From NCBI RefSeq assembly GCF_007786445.1, contig NZ_VNJI01000002.1, positions 183,075 to 247,074 on the forward strand: a stretch of DNA of 64,000 bases. Reading direction: 5' to 3'. Numbering within the stretch: the stretch's first letter is position 1; every line of letters starts with the position of its first letter. Positions 1 through 8,657 of this stretch are shown here, piece after piece. The notes beneath the pieces were generated by a model. That model was not told the origin of the DNA and ran no database searches. It saw nothing but the letters and a program-made list of their open reading frames with translations. The position numbers and the translations under genes were made by a program. The stretch is from Paenibacillus cremeus (lineage in GTDB: Bacteria > Bacillota > Bacilli > Paenibacillales > NBRC-103111).

Positions 1-73
1 TATATACGCCGTGATATACTATGAATATAGCGATGGGCGATATATTAACTACTAGAAAGGGGGACGACATCTG

Positions 74-610
74 ATGAAGATACGTCTCTTGCCTGTTTTA
101 ATAAGTGTTTCCGTATCTGCGTTCTTATTGTTCGGCGGATATTTTGGATATCGTAGTGTTGCCATGGAGAATCCTATGCAGAAGGTTGTAGCAAGCATTC
201 CGGGTGTAGATCTCGTTTCAATGGATTTGGGCGGTACCGATGCGGTGATGGAGCTGAAGCTCAAAGATGGTACTGATCTGCGCGAAGTGTATAACCAGAT
301 TTTGAAGGACGGAAGCTCTACACTGGGTAAGAAGGAACTAAAGCTGAAAATCGTGAATAGCGCGTCCCCTAAGCTGGAGCAATGGTGGTCATCCGCCTTA
401 TTTGATGTGGCGCAAGCGATGGAGACGAAGCAGTATGCACAAATTCCGAAAACATTGCAGGCGCGTGCAGACAGTACGGGAGCCGGCGTTAAAGTATCCA
501 CGGAGATGGATGATAAATATGTTTATGTCACATTAACGGACGGTGAATCGAGCAAGTATATCATGCTGCCTCGCATACCAGCGACCTTGGGGGTGTGGCC
601 TAATGAGTAA
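74..610 (+). CDS. Membrane-anchored protein of unknown family, coupled to FtsH-like protease
   Basis: I do not recognise a family. The 178-residue product has one hydrophobic segment at about residues 6-24 after a short basic start, then about 150 residues with no further membrane segment. There is no lipobox cysteine and no obvious signal-peptidase site, so a membrane anchor with an extracytoplasmic domain is the likely topology (inference). The ATG follows AAAGGGGG at a spacing of 10. Its last 8 bases overlap the start of the FtsH-like gene, which implies translational coupling and a shared role. The next protein lacks the extracytoplasmic domain that FtsH normally carries, so this protein may supply it or act as its adaptor. 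That idea is speculative; the reading frame itself is well supported. Confidence 0.75.
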   Translation: MKIRLLPVLISVSVSAFLLFGGYFGYRSVAMENPMQKVVASIPGVDLVSMDLGGTDAVMELKLKDGTDLREVYNQILKDGSSTLGKKELKLKIVNSASPKLEQWWSSALFDVAQAMETKQYAQIPKTLQARADSTGAGVKVSTEMDDKYVYVTLTDGESSKYIMLPRIPATLGVWPNE

Positions 611-2105
611 ATACGGTAAAGAGATTCTAATCGGCGCTGTACCGGTAGTGATCGCATTTTTGTTCTTTGTCGGCGTGAATATCATTCCGATTGTGTTTAT
701 GTCGGTAATTTTAGGTGTGTTTTTCTTCATGACGCGGGCTCGCAACGGAGTCAGCATCGGATCGGATCGCAGCAAATCGCGGGCGAAAGCACCAAGCTAT
801 TTGACCTTTGATGATATCGGCGGACAGGACCGGGCCAAGAGAGAGCTGCAGGAGGCATTGGACTTCCTGATTCGTTATGAGGATATCAAACGTCTGGGGA
901 TTAGACCGTTGAAAGGGATATTGCTGACCGGCCCTCCGGGAACAGGTAAAACATTGATGGCCAAAGCTGCTGCGCATTATACGAATTCTGTTTTTATGGC
1001 GGCATCCGGTAGTGAGTTCGTTGAAATGTACGTTGGGGTAGGCGCCAGCCGAATCCGTGATTTGTTTAAAGAAGCGCGCAATCGTGCGATCAAGGAAAAT
1101 AAAGAAAGTGCGATTGTGTTTATCGACGAGATTGATGTCATTGGCGGAAAGCGCGACGGTGGACAGCATCGTGAGTATGATCAAACGTTGAATCAGCTGT
1201 TGACCGAGATGGATGGCATTCATACATCGGAAAGTCCTCGTGTATTGATTATTGCCGCGACGAACCGGAAGGAAATGCTGGACCCGGCGCTTCTTCGTCC
1301 AGGCCGATTTGACCGTCATATTGAGGTGGATTTGCCGGATAAAAAAGGCCGGATGCACATCTTGAACATCCATGCGAAAAATAAGCCGCTGGCCGAGAGC
1401 GTCAATTTGGATTCTATCGCACAAGAAACGTTCCATTTTTCCGGGGCACAGCTGGAGAGCGTCATGAACGAAGCCGCGATCTATGCGATGCGTGAAGAGC
1501 TTGAGACGATCGAGCAGCGTCATTTGTCCCTTGCCGTGGATAAGGTCATGCTCGGCGAGAAAACGGATCGCGAATCGACCAAGGGCGAGCGCGAACGCGT
1601 TGCGCTTCATGAGCTGGGCCATGCGATCTCGGCGGAGCTGGTTCGTCCAGGCTCGGTATCGCAAGTGTCGTTAAGTCCGCGCGGCCAAGCACTCGGCTTC
1701 GTGCGTCACAATCCGCAGCAGGATCAATATTTGTATACGAAGGAACAAATCGAGCATCAAATCATGATCGCATTAGGCGGCTCCGTAGCTGAGGAAATGT
1801 TCTACGGCGGTCGAAGCACGGGTTCGCGCAACGATTTTGAACAAGCATTGAACATGGTTCGCACGATGATGGATGCAGGTTTAACAGGTCTAGGCATTAT
1901 CGATCGCAACATGGTCACCAAAGAAGAGCTGATGAAAGAAAACACGCAAATTTTGGAGGATCTGACCGAAAAGACACGCGTGATGCTGGAGCAATATCGA
2001 ACGGTATTCGAGCAGTCGCTTGCCATCTTAATTGCTGAAGAAGTGCTATCCGGTGAGCAGTTCCGTGATTTGCTGAAGCAGCTTCAAGGTGAGCGAGTTG
2101 CATAA
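603..2105 (+). CDS. FtsH-like membrane AAA+ zinc protease, short form
   Basis: This is a 500-residue ATP-dependent metalloprotease of the FtsH (M41) type. Residues 8-43 form a tight hydrophobic hairpin of two short membrane helices turning at NIIP. The AAA module follows with Walker A GPPGTGKT (110-117), a pore loop with YVG (143-145), Walker B FIDE (173-176) and a second region of homology ending RPGRFDR (232-238). The protease domain has the zinc motif HELGH (336-340) and the third-ligand Asp in RNDFEQAL (Asp411). All catalytic residues are present. Family members are usually above 600 residues and carry an extracytoplasmic domain of about 75 residues between the two helices; here it is absent. 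The ATG overlaps the upstream stop by 8 bases, with GGGGGTG as ribosome site. It is probably a paralogue rather than the housekeeping FtsH. Confidence 0.92.
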   Translation: MSKYGKEILIGAVPVVIAFLFFVGVNIIPIVFMSVILGVFFFMTRARNGVSIGSDRSKSRAKAPSYLTFDDIGGQDRAKRELQEALDFLIRYEDIKRLGIRPLKGILLTGPPGTGKTLMAKAAAHYTNSVFMAASGSEFVEMYVGVGASRIRDLFKEARNRAIKENKESAIVFIDEIDVIGGKRDGGQHREYDQTLNQLLTEMDGIHTSESPRVLIIAATNRKEMLDPALLRPGRFDRHIEVDLPDKKGRMHILNIHAKNKPLAESVNLDSIAQETFHFSGAQLESVMNEAAIYAMREELETIEQRHLSLAVDKVMLGEKTDRESTKGERERVALHELGHAISAELVRPGSVSQVSLSPRGQALGFVRHNPQQDQYLYTKEQIEHQIMIALGGSVAEEMFYGGRSTGSRNDFEQALNMVRTMMDAGLTGLGIIDRNMVTKEELMKENTQILEDLTEKTRVMLEQYRTVFEQSLAILIAEEVLSGEQFRDLLKQLQGERVA

Positions 2106-2113
2106 AAGGTATT

Positions 2114-2147
2114 GAAAAACCGGGGGACATTCCTCCGGTTTTTTTGC
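2114..2147 (+). terminator. Terminator after FtsH-like gene
   Basis: AAACCGG and CCGGTTT form the outer stem with an inner GGG/CCT pairing, followed by a run of seven T. Confidence 0.8.
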
Positions 2148-2267
2148 GTTTTCCTCACATATTCTTGCAAAATCTAGCTATTTCAACACAATCTATTAAA
2201 ATGTGCAACTTTTTGTCCGAAATAAAGTCTAATAGATTGGTTGTTTTCGCCACATTTTGATCCAGAA

Positions 2268-2284
2268 AATGGCGCCACGCCATT
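2268..2284. promoter_or_regulatory. Perfect dyad upstream of the amidase gene
   Basis: AATGGCG and CGCCATT are separated by CCA, 40 bases before the amidase start. Further upstream AATCTATT and AATAGATT form a second, widely spaced dyad. These may be an operator or a leader hairpin. I could not place a convincing promoter in this AT-rich gap. Confidence 0.35.
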
Positions 2285-2323
2285 CTTAATAAAGTACACT
2301 AAAATTTTACATAATGAGGTGCG

Positions 2324-3805
2324 ATGATGAAAGTTATTACTGCTTGGTTGACGTTGCTGCTTGTTTCGTTATTGATGCTGCCTACACTCGCTCTTGCCGC
2401 TGTGCCGCAAATTCAATTGTTTATGAATGGCAAGCCGCTGCTTACGGAGGTTGCGCCGCAGATTGTGAACAACACGACCATCGTACCGGTACGGGTCATT
2501 GCAGAGTCGGTTGGCTCCAAGGTGACTTGGGATTCGAAAGCGAAGAAGGTCACGGTAGATAAGGATAGTACAAGCATTCAGCTGTTCATTGATAAAACCA
2601 GCGCGATGGTTAATAACAAGTCCTATACGTTGGAAGCGGCGCCATCGATTATCAATGGTAATACGATGCTTCCGCTCCGGTTTGTCAGCGAGCAGCTTGG
2701 AGTGAAAGTGACTTGGGATGAGATTACGAAATCCGTATTTTTATACAATACCATTGACGCAGCGAGCGATCAGCCGGCTTCTATCTTCAGACCGGAAGAA
2801 ACGGTTAAAGCAGGGGATCCAGCGGCGGGAGACAAGAAACCAACGGATCAACAGCCAGCACCAGGCCAGTCAACATCTGCTCAGCCATCTGTTCAACCGC
2901 CGGTCACACCAGCAACGACGATTGTTCAAGGTATTCTGCTAAAAGGCGATACGGTCAGCATCAAGCTAAGCGACAAGGCTACGATCAAGCCGAATTCGTT
3001 TCAGCTGTCAGGGCCGGAGCGAATCATTGTCGATCTGCCGAATGTGAAGCTCGACCCGCTGATGGCAGCCAAATTGAACGCCCAAGGCGAAGCGGCTCTG
3101 CCCGATAAATCGGACCAAGTCTCGCAGATTCGTTATTCTCTATTTTCAAAAGAGCCTTCAATCGTTAGAATAGTAATAGATTTACCCCGCAAGTCAGACT
3201 TAAAACTAACCGATGCGCAGCAGACGGGGGAGATCACGCTTAAGCTTAGTCCGGCAACCAGTAAAGGCAAATTTAAGGTAGTGATCGATCCAGGCCACGG
3301 CGGCAAAGATACAGGTGCGATTTCGATCACAAAGCGCAACGAGAAAGATTTCGTTCTTTCACTAGGCAAGAAAGTAGTGGCACTGCTTCAGAAAGAGCCG
3401 ATGATTGAGCCGATTATGACCCGGTCGGACGATACTTTTATCGAGCTGGCGGATCGGGCTGCGATGGCCAATGAAGCGGGAGCGGACTTATTTGTCAGTA
3501 TTCATGCCAATTCGGCTCCTGGCGAAACGGCCCGTGGAGCGGAGACGTATTACTATACCGAGCAAAGTCAAGATTTTGCAGCCTTGATGCACAAGTATCT
3601 CATCGATGGAACGGGGTTCCCGGACCGCAAAGTGAAGCAGGACCGATTCTATGTGATTAAAAATACGACCATGCCTTCCGTATTGCTAGAGATCGGATTC
3701 TTAACGAATCACATCGATGAGGCTGCCATGTATCAGGATGCTTTTCAAAATCAAGTTGCCGCATCTCTCGTCGCCGCCATCAAGAAGCAACTCAATATCG
3801 ACTAA
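2324..3805 (+). CDS. N-acetylmuramoyl-L-alanine amidase with stalk and AMIN domains
   Basis: This secreted wall hydrolase cuts the amide bond between N-acetylmuramic acid and L-alanine in peptidoglycan. Of 493 residues, 1-26 are a signal peptide ending LALAA. Residues 27-145 are a stalk (copper-amine-oxidase N-terminal-like) domain with two halves marked by TTIVPVRVIAESVG and NTMLPLRFVSEQLG. A Pro/Gln/Ser-rich linker spans about 155-200, an AMIN domain about 201-305, and a zinc-dependent Amidase_3 domain runs from KVVIDPGHGG. The expected metal and catalytic residues are visible in DPGHGG, the Glu of NEKDF, SIHAN and LLEIGFLTN. Two tandem ATGs occur; the second (2327) is better spaced from GAGGTG. 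A GerMN lipoprotein follows, as expected for a cell-wall or sporulation cluster. Confidence 0.93.
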   Translation: MMKVITAWLTLLLVSLLMLPTLALAAVPQIQLFMNGKPLLTEVAPQIVNNTTIVPVRVIAESVGSKVTWDSKAKKVTVDKDSTSIQLFIDKTSAMVNNKSYTLEAAPSIINGNTMLPLRFVSEQLGVKVTWDEITKSVFLYNTIDAASDQPASIFRPEETVKAGDPAAGDKKPTDQQPAPGQSTSAQPSVQPPVTPATTIVQGILLKGDTVSIKLSDKATIKPNSFQLSGPERIIVDLPNVKLDPLMAAKLNAQGEAALPDKSDQVSQIRYSLFSKEPSIVRIVIDLPRKSDLKLTDAQQTGEITLKLSPATSKGKFKVVIDPGHGGKDTGAISITKRNEKDFVLSLGKKVVALLQKEPMIEPIMTRSDDTFIELADRAAMANEAGADLFVSIHANSAPGETARGAETYYYTEQSQDFAALMHKYLIDGTGFPDRKVKQDRFYVIKNTTMPSVLLEIGFLTNHIDEAAMYQDAFQNQVAASLVAAIKKQLNID

Positions 3806-3807
3806 AG

Positions 3808-3858
3808 GTGACAACTGGTACCGGATGAACATTCGTATCAGTTGCAGCAAAGGAGAGG
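3808..3858 (+). promoter_or_regulatory. Leader hairpin with CAACTG...CAGTTG arms before a ribosome site
   Basis: CAACTGGTAC (3812-3821) pairs with GTATCAGTTG (3835-3844) through one G-U. An inner GGAT/ATTC pairing closes on a GAAC loop, and AAAGGAGAGGG follows directly. The same layout (TGACA, CAACTG-type arm, CAGTTGCA, A-rich spacer, GGAGGG) recurs before the genes at 12756 and 55226. It could be an mRNA-stabilising leader, a regulator site or part of a promoter. Confidence 0.5.
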
Positions 3859-3864
3859 GTAACG

Positions 3865-4443
3865 ATGCAAAGCCATTGGTATAAGGGATTAACTGCGGCT
3901 GCGATCGCCGCGCTGCTGCTTGCCGGCTGCGGGCAAAAAGCCATGCAGGGAGCAGGTCAAGCACCGAAAGCGTCAACCAGCCAAGGAAGCGGTTCGGTCA
4001 GTACTCCAGCCGCGCAAACGCCTGCACCAACTCCAACACCGGAAGCACAGAGTAAGCAGCTCCAGGTAAAAGCCTACTTTGGGGATGACCAGATGGAAAA
4101 GCTGGTGGAAAAGCAGGTTACGATCAGCTTCAAGCAGGATGCGGACAAGTATGCCGCGGCGCTTCAAGCTTTAACGGTAAGCAAGGATGAGAAGGCGCTG
4201 CCGCTGATGAAGGGGTTCACGATCAAATCCGCTGCGATCAAAAACGGGGACTTGACCGTAGATCTGTCCATGCCGAATGAATCGATACTCGGCTCCGGTG
4301 GAGAGGAAATGCTTCTAACCGCGATCCAGCAAACCTTGTTTCAATTTGCAGAGGTGAAAACCATCGACATTTTGCTCGACGGCAAAAAAGTCGACAGCTT
4401 GATGGGCCACATGGAGCTGCTTCATCCGATCAAGCGCAGCTAG
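3865..4443 (+). CDS. GerMN-domain lipoprotein
   Basis: This is a 192-residue lipoprotein. A signal peptide ends in the lipobox LLAGC (Cys about residue 22), followed by a low-complexity Ser/Pro/Thr linker to about residue 60. The rest is a compact alpha/beta GerMN-type domain (LQVKAYFGDDQMEKLVEKQ onward, ending near VDSLMGHMELLHP). GerM-type domains in sporulating bacteria are linked to peptidoglycan remodelling during engulfment and germination; the exact role here is inferred. It follows the amidase by 59 bases, with its own leader hairpin and AAAGGAGAGGG ribosome site, so it may be both co-transcribed and independently controlled. Confidence 0.85.
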   Translation: MQSHWYKGLTAAAIAALLLAGCGQKAMQGAGQAPKASTSQGSGSVSTPAAQTPAPTPTPEAQSKQLQVKAYFGDDQMEKLVEKQVTISFKQDADKYAAALQALTVSKDEKALPLMKGFTIKSAAIKNGDLTVDLSMPNESILGSGGEEMLLTAIQQTLFQFAEVKTIDILLDGKKVDSLMGHMELLHPIKRS

Positions 4444-4492
4444 CTGCATCAAGATGACAACGGACGATTATTGAGAGGAGCTTATTTATTTC

Positions 4493-7225
4493 ATGAACAA
4501 TAAAAAGAAGCAACAAATCCGCAAGCTGACAACCGCGGTACTCGCAGTCTCCATTATGGCGAGCAGCCCTGTATATGCGGCTGATCTAGGGAACACAACG
4601 GTGACCAGCACGACGAGCGACAACGGACTGAGCTTCTCCGATGTCAGCGCGCAGCACTGGGCAATTAAACATATTACCAAGCTTGCTTCGCTGGGGATTA
4701 TTCAAGGCTTCGAGAAGAAGGAATTCCGTCCGGAAATTTCCGTTTCCCAACAGGACGTCATTATTATGGTGATCCGGATGATGGGCCTCGAGCAAGATGC
4801 GTTGAAAAATAAAGCGGAAACGGTACTCCCGGTATTGGTCAGCGACTATGCCAAGCCATACATAGCCTATGCCTTTGATAAACAAATCATTGTTCCGTCG
4901 GAGGAAGTGGACGGTACGGCTGCCAAGTCATCTTGGGGAGCACGCGAAGCTACTCGGGAATGGGTGGCCAAGCTGGTCATTCGCGCCATTGGTAAGCAGG
5001 ATCTGGCCAAGCAGCAGGCGGCTAACGCATCGACCTTCAGTGACGCGGGGGACTTCTCCACATGGGCTAACGGGTACGTGAACGCTGCGGTGCAGCTGAA
5101 GATCGTCCAAGGGATGGATGGTAACACGTTCCAGCCGAAAGGCAAAGTCACCCGTGCGCAAATGGCCACGTTCTTAAGTCGCGCGGATAAAGAGCTGACA
5201 ACCCGCTCTGACCGTGTTGCGATCGGTTACCTGATGGGTCAAACAGGCAACAAGATCAGTCTCATGAACGCACAAGGCGATACGAAAGACTATACGCTTT
5301 CTGCGGATACGCCAATTTACAATGCCAAAGACGACACCCGCATCCCGCTGTCGAGCATAAAGCTGACGAATGAAGTGTACGTCGTGCAAAATCAAGGGAA
5401 TGCCGTATACGTCGAGTTAACGAATGATCAGCAAAAGCTGGATACCTACGAAGGAACACTTAACGAAGTGTATTTAGATCAAATGATTGTTTCGCTGCAG
5501 CAAGGCGGTCAAAAGCGTCTGTATGAGATCGCTGCGAATGTAGCAGTAACGGATAAGGACGGCCGCGGCCTCAGCATTGGCTCCATCGCGCCGGGCAGCA
5601 CCATTGCTCTGCAGAAAAATTCGCTGCTGAAGGATCAGAAGATTACACAAATTATTGTGAAGCAAGTACCGATCAGTAAATCTGCTGAAGGAACGATTCT
5701 CGGCATTGACAAAGATAAGAACCAAATTACGTTACTCGAAAAATCCTTGGGCCAAAATGAAGTCTATACGGTCAGCACACGTACCGCGTTTACGATGACG
5801 GACGGTTCGGCAGCTGATTTTACTAAGGTGCGTGTAGGGGATACGATTGCCTATGAAGTCAAAAACGGTGAGCTGACCTCCGTAGCGGTTCGCAAGCAGG
5901 CAGACTACGGCCAAACGGTACAAGGTAAATTGATCAGTCTTAGTGAAGATAAGACGATCATGACAATTACCAAGAGCAGCGGGACAACACTGGACGCTTA
6001 TTACGTGGCAGATAACGTACAGGTGACGATTGACGGGCTTGCGAGTGCGAGCTTGTACGATATTGAAGCCGGCGATGATTTGAAGGTGGATTTGCTCAAT
6101 AACAAAGTCGTAGGCGTTTCGGTGACTAACCGTTCCATCAAGCAGTATGTGTTCGCGTCGATTCTCAGCTATGACCAAGATGCTAAGGTTCTGACGATTA
6201 CGGCGGATAATGGCAGTGTAGCGGCTTATAAGCTGGCCGACACGACCACGATTAAATTCGCAGACTCAGTCGTGCCGCTAAGCAATTTCACAAGCATGTT
6301 CTCTAAGGGGAAAAAGGTCGATTTGAAGGTGTCTAAAGATAAGGTCGTGTCGCTGGCACTCACGGTTCAAATCGATGGCACCGTAGCTTTGCTGAACACG
6401 GCCACCGGAGATATCACGATTCGTACCGCCAGCGGCCAAAGCTTGCCTTTTAAAATAAGCTCTGGCATGGCGGTAGATATGCTGAATCGATCGGGAGCCA
6501 CCGTGGCGGACTTGAAGGTTGGCGATACGGTTAGCGTCGGTCTAGCCATTTCACAGGATTTCGTAACGTCCATTATGTCGAAGAAGATTGGCGTGTTTAA
6601 GACGACTTTGGTCAACAGCGGTGCTCGTCAGCTCACTGTGAAAGACGAGACAGGCGCACAGCTGACCTTCTTGATTGACAGCAACGACAAGATTGTGAAT
6701 CCAGGCAAAGCCACACATGCCTTCGAAGATATTCAAGTGGACGACTATGTCAAAGCCAACTTTAACGGCTCGCAGCTCACGCAGTTGGTCATGCTGAAGA
6801 CGGTCCGCGGGAAGGTGACTTCCGTTGATGCCACGCTGGGGACGATCACGGTCCAGGACTACCAAGGTGGCGTTCAAGTGCTGCCAGTTGGTCAGCAATT
6901 TACCGTCAAGGCGAACGGTGCAACGTCAAGCGCCCTTTCGACGGTGAAGGTGAACGATCGGGTGGAAGTGAGCAAAGATGTGAACGATAAAATGATCATT
7001 AACGTAGCTGCGACAGCCAAGCGGACAATCGCATCCTACGATTATGTGCTGAATTTGCTGCAGCTGAAGCCAACGGCGGCGGGAGACAAGACGACATACA
7101 ATTTCTATGCCAAGGCTTATCTGCATCAAGGAACGCAAGCGGTCGCCGCAAGTACATTTGTTGAGAACGATGAAGTGAATGTGTACGTGCTGGATGATAA
7201 AATTATGGAGATTGAAAAGAACTAA
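4493..7225 (+). CDS. S-layer-homology protein with nine internal beta-rich repeats
   Basis: This is a 910-residue exported protein that probably binds secondary wall polymer. A signal peptide ends near VYA (about residue 29). SLH-type segments follow at about 46-100 (FSDVSAQHWAIKHI...GIIQGF), a weak one at about 105-165, and one at about 185-240 (FSDAGDFSTWANGY...VTRAQMATFLSRA). The remaining 670 residues hold about nine degenerate repeats of 71-80 residues starting near 245, 320, 400, 478, 556, 629, 700, 774 and 846. Each has the pattern v-GD-v-v-l, then g-v-v-v, then G-x-I and a short x-I-T-V strand. I see no catalytic motif. It may be a structural surface protein. The start ATG follows GAGAGGAG. 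Confidence 0.85.
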   Translation: MNNKKKQQIRKLTTAVLAVSIMASSPVYAADLGNTTVTSTTSDNGLSFSDVSAQHWAIKHITKLASLGIIQGFEKKEFRPEISVSQQDVIIMVIRMMGLEQDALKNKAETVLPVLVSDYAKPYIAYAFDKQIIVPSEEVDGTAAKSSWGAREATREWVAKLVIRAIGKQDLAKQQAANASTFSDAGDFSTWANGYVNAAVQLKIVQGMDGNTFQPKGKVTRAQMATFLSRADKELTTRSDRVAIGYLMGQTGNKISLMNAQGDTKDYTLSADTPIYNAKDDTRIPLSSIKLTNEVYVVQNQGNAVYVELTNDQQKLDTYEGTLNEVYLDQMIVSLQQGGQKRLYEIAANVAVTDKDGRGLSIGSIAPGSTIALQKNSLLKDQKITQIIVKQVPISKSAEGTILGIDKDKNQITLLEKSLGQNEVYTVSTRTAFTMTDGSAADFTKVRVGDTIAYEVKNGELTSVAVRKQADYGQTVQGKLISLSEDKTIMTITKSSGTTLDAYYVADNVQVTIDGLASASLYDIEAGDDLKVDLLNNKVVGVSVTNRSIKQYVFASILSYDQDAKVLTITADNGSVAAYKLADTTTIKFADSVVPLSNFTSMFSKGKKVDLKVSKDKVVSLALTVQIDGTVALLNTATGDITIRTASGQSLPFKISSGMAVDMLNRSGATVADLKVGDTVSVGLAISQDFVTSIMSKKIGVFKTTLVNSGARQLTVKDETGAQLTFLIDSNDKIVNPGKATHAFEDIQVDDYVKANFNGSQLTQLVMLKTVRGKVTSVDATLGTITVQDYQGGVQVLPVGQQFTVKANGATSSALSTVKVNDRVEVSKDVNDKMIINVAATAKRTIASYDYVLNLLQLKPTAAGDKTTYNFYAKAYLHQGTQAVAASTFVENDEVNVYVLDDKIMEIEKN

Positions 7226-7260
7226 TTTCTCTTTCTTTTTGAAACTTTTTTTAGCTTAGC

Positions 7261-7303
7261 ACCGTCTATGTGGTAGAGTTCTGCTGCATAGGCGGTTTTT
7301 TTT
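7261..7303 (+). terminator. Terminator after SLH gene
   Basis: ACCGTCTATG and CATAGGCGGT form a 10-bp stem with one G-T pair, followed by seven T. Confidence 0.85.
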
Positions 7304-7399
7304 CGTAAAAAGTTCGCATTTTGTCAGCTACAGAGATTGATTCGATTCTTTCAATTCGGTAAACTAACAGTAATAGGTAAGTCGAAGGGAGCGGGGGCG

Positions 7400-8086
7400 T
7401 TGAATCAGAAGCAAGCACGATACATACTAGACATCATCGCCGATATGTTCCCCGACGCCCATTGCGAGCTGAATCACTCCAATCCGTTTGAGCTGACCAT
7501 TGCCGTTCTGTTATCTGCCCAGTGCACAGACGAAACGGTAAACAAAGTGACGGCGACCCTGTTTCAAAAGTATAAACGGCCAGAAGACTATTTGGTGGTT
7601 CCTCTAGAGGAGCTGGAGCAGGATATACGACGGATCGGGCTTTTTCGCAATAAGGCCAAAAATATTCAAGCCCTCTGCGCACTGCTGTTGGACAAGCACC
7701 AAGGGGAAATCCCTCAGGAGCACGAGAAGCTGGTTGAGCTTCCGGGCGTCGGCCGAAAAACGGCCAATGTCGTCATGTCCAATGCGTTCGGGGTCCCGGC
7801 CATCGCCGTGGATACCCATGTCGAACGAGTGTCGAAACGGCTTGGCTTTGCGGCGGAGAAGGATTCCGTTCTGGAAGTGGAAAAGAAGCTGATGAAGCGG
7901 GTGCCTCGCGAGGAATGGACGCAGACGCATCATCGTCTCATTTTTTTCGGACGCTACCATTGCAAGGCGCAAAATCCGCAGTGCGAGCTATGTCCGCTGC
8001 TGGAGCACTGTCGTGAAGGAAAAAAACGTATGAAAACGACCCCGACTAGGAAACCTATATCAAAGACAAAAACAGCCAAAGCGTGA
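7400..8086 (+). CDS. nth: Endonuclease III, DNA glycosylase/AP lyase
   Basis: This base-excision-repair enzyme removes oxidised pyrimidines and cleaves at the abasic site. The 228-residue protein has the helix-hairpin-helix LPGVGRKTAN with catalytic Lys120, the catalytic Asp138 in VDTHVERV, and the iron-sulfur motif C-x6-C-x2-C-x5-C (Cys188, 195, 198, 204). A basic tail of about 20 residues extends past the cluster. I prefer the TTG at 7400, because GAAGGGAGCGGGGG lies just upstream and homologues begin near here; an in-frame ATG at 7337 has no ribosome site. The next gene starts 22 bases later. Confidence 0.95.
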   Translation: MNQKQARYILDIIADMFPDAHCELNHSNPFELTIAVLLSAQCTDETVNKVTATLFQKYKRPEDYLVVPLEELEQDIRRIGLFRNKAKNIQALCALLLDKHQGEIPQEHEKLVELPGVGRKTANVVMSNAFGVPAIAVDTHVERVSKRLGFAAEKDSVLEVEKKLMKRVPREEWTQTHHRLIFFGRYHCKAQNPQCELCPLLEHCREGKKRMKTTPTRKPISKTKTAKA

Positions 8087-8108
8087 AAAGAAAGGATAGG
8101 ATTAACCC

Positions 8109-8381
8109 ATGAAATGCATATCGGTATATACAAAGGATTTTGAAGTGTTCTCAGATATTTACGAGAAGGTGCTTGAAACCCCGCTCAAGGAAAACGAAGA
8201 AAAGCAAGTGGAGGGCATCGTAGTCTCTGAGTCCGGCTCCGTGCCTGAGAACTACTTGAACCGCATGAAGCAGCGCCCTGAGGTGGTTGTGATGAAGGTG
8301 CGGGATAAGGACATCACGATCTTGCAGCATCGCGATCTGTTCGAAATTTTTATTCCCGAAACGGAAAATATGGTACACTAA
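8109..8381 (+). CDS. Small conserved-looking protein, unknown function
   Basis: I do not recognise the family. The 90-residue product (MKCISVYTKDFEVFSDIYEK start) alternates short strands and helices, has no signal peptide or membrane segment, and contains two strongly hydrophobic beta segments around VEGIVVSE and PEVVVMKV. It is preceded by AAAGGATAGG, follows nth closely and ends in a strong terminator, so nth and this gene are probably one transcription unit. The codon pattern looks coding. Confidence 0.7.
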   Translation: MKCISVYTKDFEVFSDIYEKVLETPLKENEEKQVEGIVVSESGSVPENYLNRMKQRPEVVVMKVRDKDITILQHRDLFEIFIPETENMVH

Positions 8382-8410
8382 AAACCGAAGCGATTCGGTT
8401 TTTTCTTTTT
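8382..8410 (+). terminator. Terminator after the nth unit
   Basis: AAACCGAA, loop GCGA, TTCGGTTT form a perfect 8-bp stem followed by two T runs. Confidence 0.9.
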
Positions 8411-8431
8411 AGTTCGGCGCATGAAAGCCTA

Positions 8432-8586
8432 AAACATAGGGAGGATCGCTGCGAGTCCGTTCTCTTTGCCTCCGGCTGCTCTTGAAAATGAATTCTTTTT
8501 GATTAGATTAGATAGTTAGAATTCATTTTCAAAGGCAGCACATAAAATCTCCGGCAAAGAAACGGCTCTCTACTCTCCCTGTATGT
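8432..8586. repeat. Long imperfect inverted repeat, about 150 bases
   Basis: The innermost arms TGAAAATGAATTC (8483-8495) and GAATTCATTTTCA are perfect. Outward, GCTGC pairs with GCAGC, CCGTTCTCTTTGCC with GGCAAAGAAACGG, and AGGGAG with CTCCCT. The central loop of about 23 bases carries short GATTA/GATA repeats. It lies between a terminator and the dynamin gene and holds no reading frame. It could be a fold-back (MITE-like) element, a structured RNA or a cruciform-forming site. Confidence 0.6.
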
Positions 8587-8657
8587 TCGGGCGAACGAAA
8601 AAAGAAAAAAAAGATCGGTTCGGTTTTTAGATAGAGGAAGTATGGGTAGAGAGAAGG

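Noticed and set aside
7337..7399. Longer nth start at an upstream ATG
   Set aside because: There is no ribosome site before it, and the extra residues precede the point where the family begins. The TTG at 7400 has a strong site.
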